Source of the DNA: Dyella_A sp049445995
Lineage (GTDB): Bacteria > Pseudomonadota > Gammaproteobacteria > Xanthomonadales > Rhodanobacteraceae
Length of the DNA: 64,000 nt
Reading direction: 5' to 3'
NCBI RefSeq assembly: GCF_049445995.1
Contig: NZ_JBMSDZ010000013.1
Location: 1 to 64,000, forward strand
The translations under genes and the position numbers were made by a program. Position 1 is the first letter of the stretch. Each line of letters begins with the position of its first letter. The notes beneath the pieces are model-generated. The model worked only from the letters and a program-made list of their open reading frames with translations. It did no database searches and was not told where the DNA came from. Positions 41,794-50,030 of this stretch are shown here, piece after piece.

Positions 41794-44207
41794 GTGTTCC
41801 CCGCGCGAGCGGGGATGAACCCTGATCACGTTCCAGTCGCGGATCACGGTAGGCGTGTTCCCCGCGCGAGCGGGGATGAACCGGTCAACGCGGCTTCCTC
41901 GCCCAGCGTGCGGTAGTGTTCCCCGCGCGAGCGGGGATGAACCGCGTTCGACGACTCGCCTGTGGTGACGGTACGCGTGTTCCCCGCGCGAGCGGGGATG
42001 AACCGCACGGTTTTTGCGGTGGCCGATGGCGGCACGCAGTGTTCCCCGCGCGAGCGGGGATGAACCGGATATTGGAGGCGGCGCCTACCGGATATGGGCG
42101 TGTTCCCCGCGCGAGCGGGGATGAACCGATTGGCAGTCGGCCTATTACGAGGTTTTTGAGGTGTTCCCCGCGCGAGCGGGGATGAACCGAGTTGCGTCAT
42201 AGAGGCGATATGGGCGATTGCGTGTTCCCCGCGCGAGCGGGGATGAACCGGCCTGCCACACCAGCATGAAGGTATCGAAGCCGTGTTCCCCGCGCGAGCG
42301 GGGATGAACCGGAGCGCCTGGTGCCCGTACCACGCGAGGCCGCGTGTTCCCCGCGCGAGCGGGGATGAACCGCCCTTACTGGACCGTCCAAACCTCGTTT
42401 CTTCGTGTTCCCCGCGCGAGCGGGGATGAACCGCGTGGTTGCTCGACGTGTCATAGCGTAGCCCTCGTGTTCCCCGCGCGAGCGGGGATGAACCGAGATT
42501 GCCGACGTGTGGGCCATGTTGGATGCGGTGTTCCCCGCGCGAGCGGGGATGAACCGTGGAGGCATGGATCGCCGCGCGCATCGCCGATCGTGTTCCCCGC
42601 GCGAGCGGGGATGAACCGATATCGACCCGGAGGACAGCGACACCATGGCAGTGTTCCCCGCGCGAGCGGGGATGAACCTCCAGTGCCGCCTGTTTGGCGG
42701 CCTGCAATGCTGTGTTCCCCGCGCGAGCGGGGATGAACCGTGCGCAGCACTTCGCCAAAACCTTTGGATTTCGTGTTCCCCGCGCGAGCGGGGATGAACC
42801 GGCGACCGACGAAATCCCGTTGCGCGCGTGTCTCGTGTTCCCCGCGCGAGCGGGGATGAACCGCAGGCACGGCACGTCATGCGCGGCGCTGTGGAGTGTT
42901 CCCCGCGCGAGCGGGGATGAACCGGTCTGCGCCGCGGCCTGGGCGGAGTACGACAAGTGTTCCCCGCGCGAGCGGGGATGAACCGCGCGCCGCCGGTCTG
43001 CTGCACCGCCTTGGCGAGTGTTCCCCGCGCGAGCGGGGATGAACCGCGCCGGCAGCTGATGGCCGCGTGGGCGCAGTTGTGTTCCCCGCGCGAGCGGGGA
43101 TGAACCAACAAGAGATGCCACTGGAGCAAGAAGGCTCGCGTGTTCCCCGCGCGAGCGGGGATGAACCGCTCGAAAAAGCCCGCATGGCCATCGCATTCGG
43201 GTGTTCCCCGCGCGAGCGGGGATGAACCGCGGCGCCAACCGCTTTGCAGTTACCTACGATGCGTGTTCCCCGCGCGAGCGGGGATGAACCGACGTTCACC
43301 GACCACGCCAATCGCGGCACGTCGTGTTCCCCGCGCGAGCGGGGATGAACCGGCGCTGCTGATGGTCGCCCTGGGCGAGCCGCAGTGTTCCCCGCGCGAG
43401 CGGGGATGAACCGCTACCACACCTTCAGTTGGACGTGCTGGACAAGTGTTCCCCGCGCGAGCGGGGATGAACCGCCCGTGCACCGATGCAAACAGGTTTT
43501 TGAAGGGTGTTCCCCGCGCGAGCGGGGATGAACCGAACCTTCGGCAGAACGCATCGTGCAACTCGTCAGTGTTCCCCGCGCGAGCGGGGATGAACCGGTG
43601 CGTACGACATCGCGCTTGAGATTGCCGACGTGTTCCCCGCGCGAGCGGGGATGAACCGCGGGCGTTCTTCGGGTTCAATCGGGCCAGCAGGTGTTCCCCG
43701 CGCGAGCGGGGATGAACCGGCGAAATCAGCGTCTCGCAAGGCAACAACATCGTGTTCCCCGCGCGAGCGGGGATGAACCGGGCGGGTGCGCAACCGAACG
43801 CATCGGCCACGGGTGTTCCCCGCGCGAGCGGGGATGAACCGCCCGATCCGCAAACGTGTCCGCGGCGCGGTACGTGTTCCCCGCGCGAGCGGGGATGAAC
43901 CGGCCCAGCTACCCGCACTGGCCAGCGTCGGGGGGTGTTCCCCGCGCGAGCGGGGATGAACCGAACGTCTTTTTCGAAGCCATCATGGCCATCTACGTGT
44001 TCCCCGCGCGAGCGGGGATGAACCGAGTTCAACCTGATGCGCGGCCCGGGCATTACGGTGTTCCCCGCGCGAGCGGGGATGAACCGTACGAGCTGGCGCT
44101 GACGCCCGCCCCGTGATCGTGTTCCCCGCGCGAGCGGGGATGAACCGCCGTGCGCGCGCAGGTGCCGGAGCATCTGGTTGTGTTCCGCGCGCGAGCGGGC
44201 ATGAACC
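41794..44207 (+). CRISPR. type I-E CRISPR array, 40 repeats and 39 spacers
   Basis: The 28-base repeat starts GTGTTCCCC, contains the 6-bp hairpin CCCCGC-GCGA-GCGGGG and ends ATGAACC. Starts are spaced 61 bases apart in 32 cases and 62 in 7 (between repeats 4-5, 11-12, 13-14, 17-18, 24-25, 29-30, 36-37), from 41794 to 44180. Repeats 1-39 are identical by eye; repeat 40 (44180-44207) has two changes that break the hairpin, marking the old end. Of the 39 spacers 36 begin with G, so the repeat may be read as 29 bases with a PAM-derived last G; the exceptions are spacers 1 (C), 15 (T) and 22 (A). The leader end is at cas2, so spacer 1 is the newest. Confidence 0.98.
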
Positions 44208-44240
44208 AGTCTGAATCTGAAAACTCGAAATCAGGCTCGC

Positions 44241-44268
44241 ATCCCCGCGACAGCGCGACAGCGGGGAT
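44241..44268. repeat. hairpin in the CRISPR trailer
   Basis: ATCCCCGC and GCGGGGAT flank GACAGCGCGACA. The stem shares CCCCGC/GCGGGGAT with the CRISPR repeat, so it may be a rearranged repeat, or a short palindromic element of its own. Confidence 0.45.
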
Positions 44269-44305
44269 CCGGTGGCTCTAAGGCCCTGAAGAACAAAGAC
44301 ACTGG

Positions 44306-44325
44306 ATTCCCGCTTTCGCGGGAAT
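44306..44325. repeat. short palindromic repeat (REP-like)
   Basis: ATTCCCGCTTTCGCGGGAAT, an 8-bp stem with flanking CACTGG and GACGAGC. The same family appears at 45919-45938 and, with G/C changes, at 51676-51697 and 51770-51791. Such elements are frequent in Lysobacterales intergenic DNA. Confidence 0.7.
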
Positions 44326-44381
44326 GACGAGCAAAAAGCGGATTTTCGAGGTTCCCTCAGGGGCCTCATCACCGGGGACTG

Positions 44382-44409
44382 GTGTTTCCCGCGCGAGCGG
44401 GGATGAGCC
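44382..44409 (+). repeat. orphan degenerate CRISPR repeat
   Basis: A 28-base match to the array repeat with two substitutions (position 6 C to T and position 26 A to G), separated from repeat 40 by 174 bases that contain two unrelated hairpins. The hairpin stem is preserved through a G-U pair. It is most likely the original distal end of the array, cut off by insertion or decay of the last units. Confidence 0.8.
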
Positions 44410-44550
44410 GCCGGTCAGACGCTTTCCCGCACAAGTGGGCGCTGGCAGATCAAGGCAACGAAGTATGACCTTGCCCCCCAGCGTAGACTTGGTGCTCGTC
44501 GGCTTGCTTGCTCTCATCTCATATGCAGCACATCCATTGATATCAGTGCC

Positions 44551-45804
44551 TTGACCTTCGCTTTGGCCCCACATGCAGCCATCCGCCACGGCACGCCGGC
44601 GTTCCGTCGCACCAACCTCGCGCTGTTCGCCGCCGGTCTGGCCACGTTCGGCCTGCTGTACTGCGTGCAGCCGTTGATGCCGCAGTTCAGCCGCGACTAC
44701 GGCGTGAGCGCGGCGGCCAGCGCACTGTCGCTGTCGCTCACCACCGGCGTGCTCGCCTTCGCCATGCTGTTTGCCGGGGCGCTGTCCGATGCGGTGGGAC
44801 GCAAGTCGGTGATGGCGGCCTCGCTGCTGTCCTCGGCGGTGCTGGTGCTGGCCACCGCGCTGGTGCCGGACTGGCATATGCTGCTGGTGCTGCGCACGCT
44901 GCTCGGCCTCACCCTGAGCGGCCTGCCCGCGGTGGCGATGACGTATCTGAGCGAGGAGATGCACGCCGATTCCATCGGCCTGGGGATGGGCCTGTACATC
45001 GCCGGCAACGCGATCGGCGGCATGGGCGGGCGATTGGTGGCCGGGGTGATGGCCGACTGGTTCGGCTGGCGCGTGGGCGTGGCCACGGTGGGCGGCATCG
45101 GGCTGGTGTCGGCGCTGCTGTTCTGGGCCAGCCTGCCGCCGTCGCGGCATTTCGTGCGTCAGCCGCTCGACCTGCGCAGCCTGCTGGCGCGCTTCGCCGC
45201 GATGTTCCGCGACGCCGCGCTGCCGTGGCTGTTCGCCACCGGCTTTCTGCTGCTGGGCGCGTTCGTCACCATCTACAACTACATCGGTTACCGGCTGCTG
45301 GCGCCGCCGTATTCGCTGAGCCAGACATTGGTCGGGGCGATCTTCAGCGTGTACCTGATCGGCACCTTCAGCTCCGCGTGGATGGGTCACCTGGCCGGCC
45401 GGCTCGGCCGGCGCAAGGTGCTGTGGACGGCGTTCGCGCTGATGCTGGCCGGCGTGGCGCTCACCGCGCTCACGCCGCTGTGGCTGATCGTGCCGGGCAT
45501 CGTGGCGATCACCTTCGGCTTCTTCGGCGGCCACTCCATCGCCAGCAGCTGGGTCGGCCGCCGCGCGGGCGCGTCCAGGGCGCAGGCCTCCTCGATGTAC
45601 CTGTTCTCGTACTACATGGGGTCGAGCCTGGCCGGTGCCGGTGGCGGGCTGTTCTACGCCTCGCACGGCTGGCACGGCGTGGCGGCGTTCGTCGGCGCGC
45701 TGGTGCTGGCCGGCCTGCTCGTGGCGTGGCGGCTCTACCGCGTGCCGCCTTTGGTCAACGTGCCCACGCTGCCCACGCCGACCAGTCAGGGCGCAATGCC
45801 CTGA
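44551..45804 (+). CDS. MFS transporter, YnfM-like
   Basis: A 417-residue, 12-helix major facilitator protein. MFS signature A is visible as GALSDAVGRKSVMAASLL after the second helix and again, weaker, as GHLAGRLGRRKVLWTAF in the second half. LYCVQPLMPQFSRDYGVSAA is typical of the YnfM/AraJ-like drug or sugar efflux group; the substrate is unknown. No good ATG exists before the first helix: the TTG at 44551 gives a 25-residue N-terminal tail, so the start is uncertain. It lies directly beyond the CRISPR trailer. Confidence 0.85.
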   Translation: MTFALAPHAAIRHGTPAFRRTNLALFAAGLATFGLLYCVQPLMPQFSRDYGVSAAASALSLSLTTGVLAFAMLFAGALSDAVGRKSVMAASLLSSAVLVLATALVPDWHMLLVLRTLLGLTLSGLPAVAMTYLSEEMHADSIGLGMGLYIAGNAIGGMGGRLVAGVMADWFGWRVGVATVGGIGLVSALLFWASLPPSRHFVRQPLDLRSLLARFAAMFRDAALPWLFATGFLLLGAFVTIYNYIGYRLLAPPYSLSQTLVGAIFSVYLIGTFSSAWMGHLAGRLGRRKVLWTAFALMLAGVALTALTPLWLIVPGIVAITFGFFGGHSIASSWVGRRAGASRAQASSMYLFSYYMGSSLAGAGGGLFYASHGWHGVAAFVGALVLAGLLVAWRLYRVPPLVNVPTLPTPTSQGAMP

Positions 45805-45918
45805 GCAGGCTGTGCCGGCGACGGGATCGGCGCGTCCACGCCGCGCTTCGCCGACCGCCATAGGCCCACGCTTCTCGCCACACGCCACACGCCACACGCC
45901 ACACGCTCTCTTGCCGTC

Positions 45919-45938
45919 ATTCCCGCGAACGCGGGAAT
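45919..45938. repeat. short palindromic repeat (REP-like)
   Basis: ATTCCCGCGAACGCGGGAAT preceded by GTC and followed by CCACC, the mirror orientation of the element at 44306. It lies 115 bases after the MFS gene and could act as its transcription end. Confidence 0.65.
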
Positions 45939-45978
45939 CCACCTTGATCTTGACTCTTTGCGCAAGGCCGGATCAAAA

Positions 45979-46696
45979 GCGAAGAGCGTTTCGTCCTCCT
46001 TCGGACGCCGAGTCACTTCTCTTTGCGTGGCCAAAGAGAAGTAACCAAGAGAAAGGCCACCCCGCTTCCGCGCCTCGCGGGCCTACGGCCCGCGAGGTTC
46101 GCGTCCGGGCTGCGGGGTTTGTCGACAGGGCCTCCTGCCCTGACGCCAAACTGGCCGGCATCCGTGCCGGCCACCCTTCGGGCTGATCCTCCGCCCGGAC
46201 GCCGCTGCAGAGGGGAGGAAAGGTCAAGAGCAGCGCGCGACGCGCGCCCGGGCTCGGCGATCGCTCACGCGATCGCCATCGCTTTTGCATTGTTGTCCGT
46301 GCCGCTGCTGTTGCTGAGGCTGTAGCCGCTGTTGTTGCCGCGACCGCGACCGCTGCCGTCGCTGTTGCTGTTGCTGTTGCCGCTGCCGCTGCCGCTGCCG
46401 CTGCTGTGGCTGTGGCTGTGGCTGTGGCCGTTGCCGTTGCCGTTGCTTTTGATCTTCACCCCCTTGTGAGGCAGTGAGTCGGGGGCGATCAGGCCCGCAG
46501 GGGCATCGGCATGGATGCCGATGCCTTTTCGCCAGGGCAGGAGCCCTGTCGAAAAGCCCGGCCGCGGCTCACGAACTTGCCGGGCGTAGCCCGGCAAGTG
46601 CCGAGGAGGGTCGCCTTCTCTTTGGTTACTTTCTCTTGGCGACCCAAGAGAAAGTGACTCGCGCGCCGAAGGCGCACGAAAGCCCTTGCTCTTCGT
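45979..46696. repeat. inverted repeat element with diverged 250-bp arms and simple-sequence core
   Basis: The left arm (45979-46235) and the reverse complement of the right arm (46445-46696) run in parallel: GAAGAGC...CTTTCGT/TTTCGTCC, GAGTCACTT with a small palindrome (ACTTCTCTTTG/CAAAGAGAAGT at 46015-46042; ACTTTCTCTTGG/CCAAGAGAAAGT at 46628-46655), AGTAACC, GACAGGGC, CCTGCCCTG, and AAGATCAAAAGC/AAGGTCAAGAGC at the inner ends. Between them is a core of 6-base repeats. Pieces of this kind, with the GAGTCACTT...AAGTAACC block, recur in Lysobacterales genomes. No gene is supported in the region, although frames are open on both strands. Confidence 0.65.
46302..46446. repeat. hexanucleotide/trinucleotide simple-sequence tract
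   Basis: Runs of GCTGTTGCTGTTGCTGTTGC, CCGCTGCCGCTGCCGCTGCC, TGGCTGTGGCTGTGGCTGTG and TTGCCGTTGCCGTTGC follow each other. On the minus strand an ORF (46265-46597) reads these as dipeptide repeats (NGNGN, HSHSHSH, GSGSGSG, NSNSNS). Translation is doubtful; copy-number variation between strains is likely. Confidence 0.7.
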
Positions 46697-46835
46697 AAGC
46701 GCACTGATGAGCAGCCTCAGCGTGTCGCATCGAGAGCCTGGGTTCGCAGAGCTAGAGAGTACGAGGAAAGTGTGCGGTCACTTTCCACCACCACCCGATG
46801 CCGCAACCCCGTCCTCCCAATCCCGCACACACACC

Positions 46836-48089
46836 TCACCGTGCCGCCGGCACCAACATCTCCTCCACCGCCCGGTAGTCGCCGTCATTCGGCACCGGAG
46901 TGATGTGCAGCAGGTGGGTCATCAGCGGATAGACGTCCACGTTCGGGAATTCCGGTACCACCAGGTGCTGGCGGAACGCCGGGCCGTGCGCCAGGAACAG
47001 CGCGCGCATCGCCGGATCGGCATTGTCGAAGCCGTGCTCGCCGTAGATCGCCTTGCCGTGGTGAAGCATCGTGGTGGTGTTGCTGGTGATCAGCCAGCCG
47101 ACCTGGGCCAGGCAGAACAGCGGCGGCACGCGCTGGTTTTGGCCGTAGTGCAGGCGGGCGGGAATCTGCGCCTTCTTCCAGCACTGCATGTGCTTGTGCG
47201 GCTTGAGCAGGGCGGCCTCCACTTCCGCCTCGCGACCCGGCGCCGGGATGATCCCGGAGATCGCGCCGGTCGATACCACGCGCGCATGGCCCGGGGTGAT
47301 CAGGTCGTCGAGAAAGATGCGCTGGTCCGGCGGAGTCGAGGCCATACCGTGGTCGGCGACCACAATGAGGTTGATGCGATCGAACAGGCCGCGCTGCTTC
47401 AGCCCGGCGACCAGGCGACCCAGCGCGGTATCCACCTCGCCGATCGCGGCGCTGGTTTCCGGCGCATCGGGGCCGTGGTAGTGGCCGGCGGTGTCCACCG
47501 CTTCGAAGTACAGCGTGAGCAGCTGCGGCCGCTTGGCCGCGGGAAGATCCAGCCAGGACAGCAGCTTGTCCACGCGCACGTCGTACGGCATGTCGCCGTC
47601 GTAGGTGAGCCAGTGCTCGGGGCGTACGCCGTGGATCGCCGCCTCGGAGCCGGGCCAGAACATGGTGGCCGTGTGCAGCCCCTGTTTTTCGGCGGTGACC
47701 CAGATCGGCTCGGCCTCGTTCCACCAGCGGCCGTCACCCACCGCCTGGCGATTGCCGAGGGTGAAGCTGCCCAGCACCGGGTCGTACATCGCGTTGTCGA
47801 CGATGCCGTGGTCGTCCGGGTAGCGACCGGTGACCATGGTGTAGTGGTTGGGAAAGGTCAGCGAGGGAAACGAAGGTTCCATCGCCTGCGCCCGCACGCC
47901 GTCGCTGGCCAGCGCGGACAGCGTGGGCGAGAAGCCGCGATCGAGGTAGTCGGCGCGAAAGCCGTCGATCGACACCAGCAGCACCGGCGCGGGCGACGCG
48001 GCAGCGGCCTGCATGGCCGGACGCTGCGTGGCGCAGCCGGCGAGCAGGGCCAGCGCGGCGCAGGGAATCCATCGGGAGAACAGGTTCAT
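46836..48089 (-). CDS. nucleotide pyrophosphatase/phosphodiesterase lipoprotein (copy 1)
   Basis: A 417-residue alkaline-phosphatase-superfamily enzyme of the NPP type that cleaves phosphodiester bonds of nucleotides or sugar nucleotides. The signal MNLFSRWIPCAALALLAGC has a lipobox, with Cys19 lipidated, so it is a periplasmic lipoprotein. Zinc and nucleophile residues: D42 in LVSIDGFRADYLDRG, T78 in PSFPSLTFPNHYTMVTG, then EAVDTAGHYHGP, VVADHGM and GEHGFDN. It resembles Xanthomonas NPP. It is in tandem with copy 2, 126 bases apart on the same strand. Confidence 0.92.
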   Translation of the reverse strand: MNLFSRWIPCAALALLAGCATQRPAMQAAAASPAPVLLVSIDGFRADYLDRGFSPTLSALASDGVRAQAMEPSFPSLTFPNHYTMVTGRYPDDHGIVDNAMYDPVLGSFTLGNRQAVGDGRWWNEAEPIWVTAEKQGLHTATMFWPGSEAAIHGVRPEHWLTYDGDMPYDVRVDKLLSWLDLPAAKRPQLLTLYFEAVDTAGHYHGPDAPETSAAIGEVDTALGRLVAGLKQRGLFDRINLIVVADHGMASTPPDQRIFLDDLITPGHARVVSTGAISGIIPAPGREAEVEAALLKPHKHMQCWKKAQIPARLHYGQNQRVPPLFCLAQVGWLITSNTTTMLHHGKAIYGEHGFDNADPAMRALFLAHGPAFRQHLVVPEFPNVDVYPLMTHLLHITPVPNDGDYRAVEEMLVPAAR

Positions 48090-48215
48090 GGGCAGGGCAG
48101 TTCGGTAGAGAAACGGTGGATGATGGGCGAGCGCGTGCGCGGCGTCATAGCCCGATCGGCCTATGGCAGGTCGACCGGTGGATGCGCTGTGCCGGGCACG
48201 CCGGTGCGCGATCGG

Positions 48216-49478
48216 TCAACGTGCCGCCGGCACCAGCATGTCCTTCACCGCGTCGTAGTCGCCGTCGTTCGCTGCCGGGGTGATGCCCAGCAGGTGCGCC
48301 ATCAGCGGATAGACGTCCACGTTCGGGAACACCGCGTGCCGCACGCCGCGTTCGAACGCCGGGCCGTGCGCCACGAACAGCGCCTGCATGCGCGGGTCGG
48401 CGTTGTCGTAGCCGTGTTCGCCGCGCATGTGATCGATCGGGTGCCGGGCGAGGTAGTGGCGGGTGGTGATCGTCCAGCCCACGTCGGCCAGGCACAGCAG
48501 CTGCGGCACGCGCGGGTTGCGGCCGTAGGCGAGGCGGGCCGGCACGCGCGTCTTGTCCCAGCACTGCATGTGTTGCTGCGGTTTTTCCATGCGCGCCTCG
48601 ATGGCGGCGAACTCCGCTTCGTGGCCGGGTCTGGGATTGAACCCGGCGAGCACGCCGGTGGTGACGCGATCCACCCGGTCCAGCGGCAGCAGGTCGTCGA
48701 GCACCACGGTGTGGCCCATCGGCACCTCGGCCATGCCGTGATCGGCCAGCACGATCAGGTTGATGCGATCGAGCAGGCCGCGCTGGCGCAGGCCGTTCAC
48801 CAGCCGGCCCAGCGCCCGGTCGGTGTCGCGCAGCGCCAGGTTCACCTGCGCCGACTCCGGGCCATGGTCGTGGCCGGCGTGGTCCACCGCGTCGAAGTAC
48901 AGCGTGAGGAAGGTCGGTCGCTGCCCGGCGGGAAGATCGAGCCAGGCCAGCACCTGGTCCACGCGCTGGTCGGGCGTCACGCTGCCGTCGTACGGCCGCC
49001 AGTGGTCCGGGTGCATGCCGTGGATGTCGGCCTCGGTACCGGGCCAGAACATGGTGGCGGTCTTCAGCCCGGCACGGTCGGCGCTTTCCCACAGCGGCGT
49101 GGCCTCGGCCCACCAGCGGCCGTCGCTCACCGCGGCGCGATCCTTCAGCGCGAAGTGGCCCAGCGCGGGATCTTCCATCGTGTTGTGCACGATGCCGTGG
49201 TGGTCCGGGCGCAGGCCGGTCACCAGCGTGTAGTGGTTGGGAAAGGTCAGCGAGGGAAACGAGGGCTGCATGCCGTCGGCGCGCACGCCGTCCTTCGCCA
49301 GCGCGGCGAGGACGGGGCTGAGGCCGCGGTCGAGGTAGTCGTGGCGGTAGCCGTCGATGGAGATCAGCAGCAGCGGCACGCGCGCGGCCGGCATCGCCGT
49401 GCGCGGCACCGGCGCCCGGGCGCAGCCGGCGACCACCAGCAGCAGCGAACAGGCGAACAAACGGAACAGGATTTTCAT
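48216..49478 (-). CDS. nucleotide pyrophosphatase/phosphodiesterase lipoprotein (copy 2)
   Basis: A 420-residue paralogue of the next gene with the same layout: lipobox Cys19 (MKILFRLFACSLLLVVAGC), D42 in LISIDGYRHDYLDRGLSP, nucleophile T78 in SFPSLTFPNHYTLVTG, FDAVDHAGHDHGPESAQ, LADHGMAEVPMG and GEHGYDNADPRMQ. Identity to copy 1 is high across the whole length, so it is a tandem duplication that has diverged, probably with different substrate preference. The start at 49478 is chosen over an open extension to 49544. It is divergent from a small secreted-protein gene. Confidence 0.92.
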   Translation of the reverse strand: MKILFRLFACSLLLVVAGCARAPVPRTAMPAARVPLLLISIDGYRHDYLDRGLSPVLAALAKDGVRADGMQPSFPSLTFPNHYTLVTGLRPDHHGIVHNTMEDPALGHFALKDRAAVSDGRWWAEATPLWESADRAGLKTATMFWPGTEADIHGMHPDHWRPYDGSVTPDQRVDQVLAWLDLPAGQRPTFLTLYFDAVDHAGHDHGPESAQVNLALRDTDRALGRLVNGLRQRGLLDRINLIVLADHGMAEVPMGHTVVLDDLLPLDRVDRVTTGVLAGFNPRPGHEAEFAAIEARMEKPQQHMQCWDKTRVPARLAYGRNPRVPQLLCLADVGWTITTRHYLARHPIDHMRGEHGYDNADPRMQALFVAHGPAFERGVRHAVFPNVDVYPLMAHLLGITPAANDGDYDAVKDMLVPAAR

Positions 49479-49488
49479 GCGTTGGAAC

Positions 49489-49529
49489 CTATGATCGCGA
49501 ACATGGCAACGCGCCATGTTCGCGCATAG
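49489..49529. promoter_or_regulatory. palindrome in a divergent promoter region
   Basis: CGCGAACATGGC (49496-49507) and GCCATGTTCGCG (49513-49524) are exact reverse complements around AACGC, flanked by CTATG and CATAG. It occupies most of the 59 bases between the two divergent starts, so it is well placed as an operator or as a 5' UTR hairpin for both genes. Confidence 0.6.
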
Positions 49530-49537
49530 GTGTGACA

Positions 49538-49951
49538 ATGACATCTCGCAAGGCTTTTACCTGGTCGCTTGCCGCGTCGGTTCTTGCGATCGTCGCCTGC
49601 GCACCGGCATGGGCGCGGCAGACCCGGCCCACCACATCGCCGCCGCGCCCGGTGCTGATCCAGCCCACCGCCGCGCAGCAGCGCTTCCGCCAGGCGGTGC
49701 AGCAGAGCCAGGTGCGCGACCAGCTGCAGAAAGGCCGGGTGGAACAGCTGATCCGGCAAGAGTCGATCGAGCGCACCCGTCGCCCCGCGTCGAGCGGCAG
49801 CAACGCCAACGACGCCCAGGTGGACAAGGCGCAGCAGGCGCAGGATCAGATCTACCAGGCACAGCAGCGCGATCGCGTGCAGCGCTACAGCGACGCGCTG
49901 CTGCCGCAGCCGGTGCCGCAGGCCACCAAGGCGAACGACAAAAGCCAGTGA
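49538..49951 (+). CDS. secreted protein of unknown function
   Basis: A 137-residue protein with a Sec signal peptide MTSRKAFTWSLAASVLAIVA followed by CAPAWA, cleavage after AWA. The mature part is hydrophilic and rich in Gln and Arg (AAQQRFRQAVQQSQVRDQLQ, then DKAQQAQDQIYQAQQRDRVQ) and is likely to form long helices. No family is recognised. A GTG two codons upstream (49532) is also possible. It is divergent from copy 2 of the NPP lipoprotein. Confidence 0.7.
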   Translation: MTSRKAFTWSLAASVLAIVACAPAWARQTRPTTSPPRPVLIQPTAAQQRFRQAVQQSQVRDQLQKGRVEQLIRQESIERTRRPASSGSNANDAQVDKAQQAQDQIYQAQQRDRVQRYSDALLPQPVPQATKANDKSQ

Positions 49952-50030
49952 TCGCCGTGCGGCAGGCCACCCTCAGCCGAACAGGTCGCCCTGCGCCACG
50001 CGCCGCTCCATCGCCAGCAGGTACTGCCGC

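Noticed and set aside
41844..43238. Long minus-strand frame reading repeated SSPLARGT and FIPARAGNT units (and matching plus-strand frames)
   Set aside because: These are translations of the CRISPR repeats and spacers, a well-known false gene call.
41794..44207. Self-targeting spacers
   Set aside because: No spacer was seen to match the rest of the window by eye, but a full-genome search was not possible.
46265..46597. 110-residue minus-strand frame with Asn/Gly, His/Ser, Gly/Ser dipeptide repeats
   Set aside because: It is a reading of simple-sequence DNA with no conserved part and a doubtful start; kept only as a repeat feature.
49971..50030. Short open frame after the ada-alkA stop reading DERQYLLAMERRVAQGDLFG
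   Set aside because: It looks protein-like, but has no start, is 20 codons long and could not be tied to a family; possibly an old tail of a neighbouring gene.
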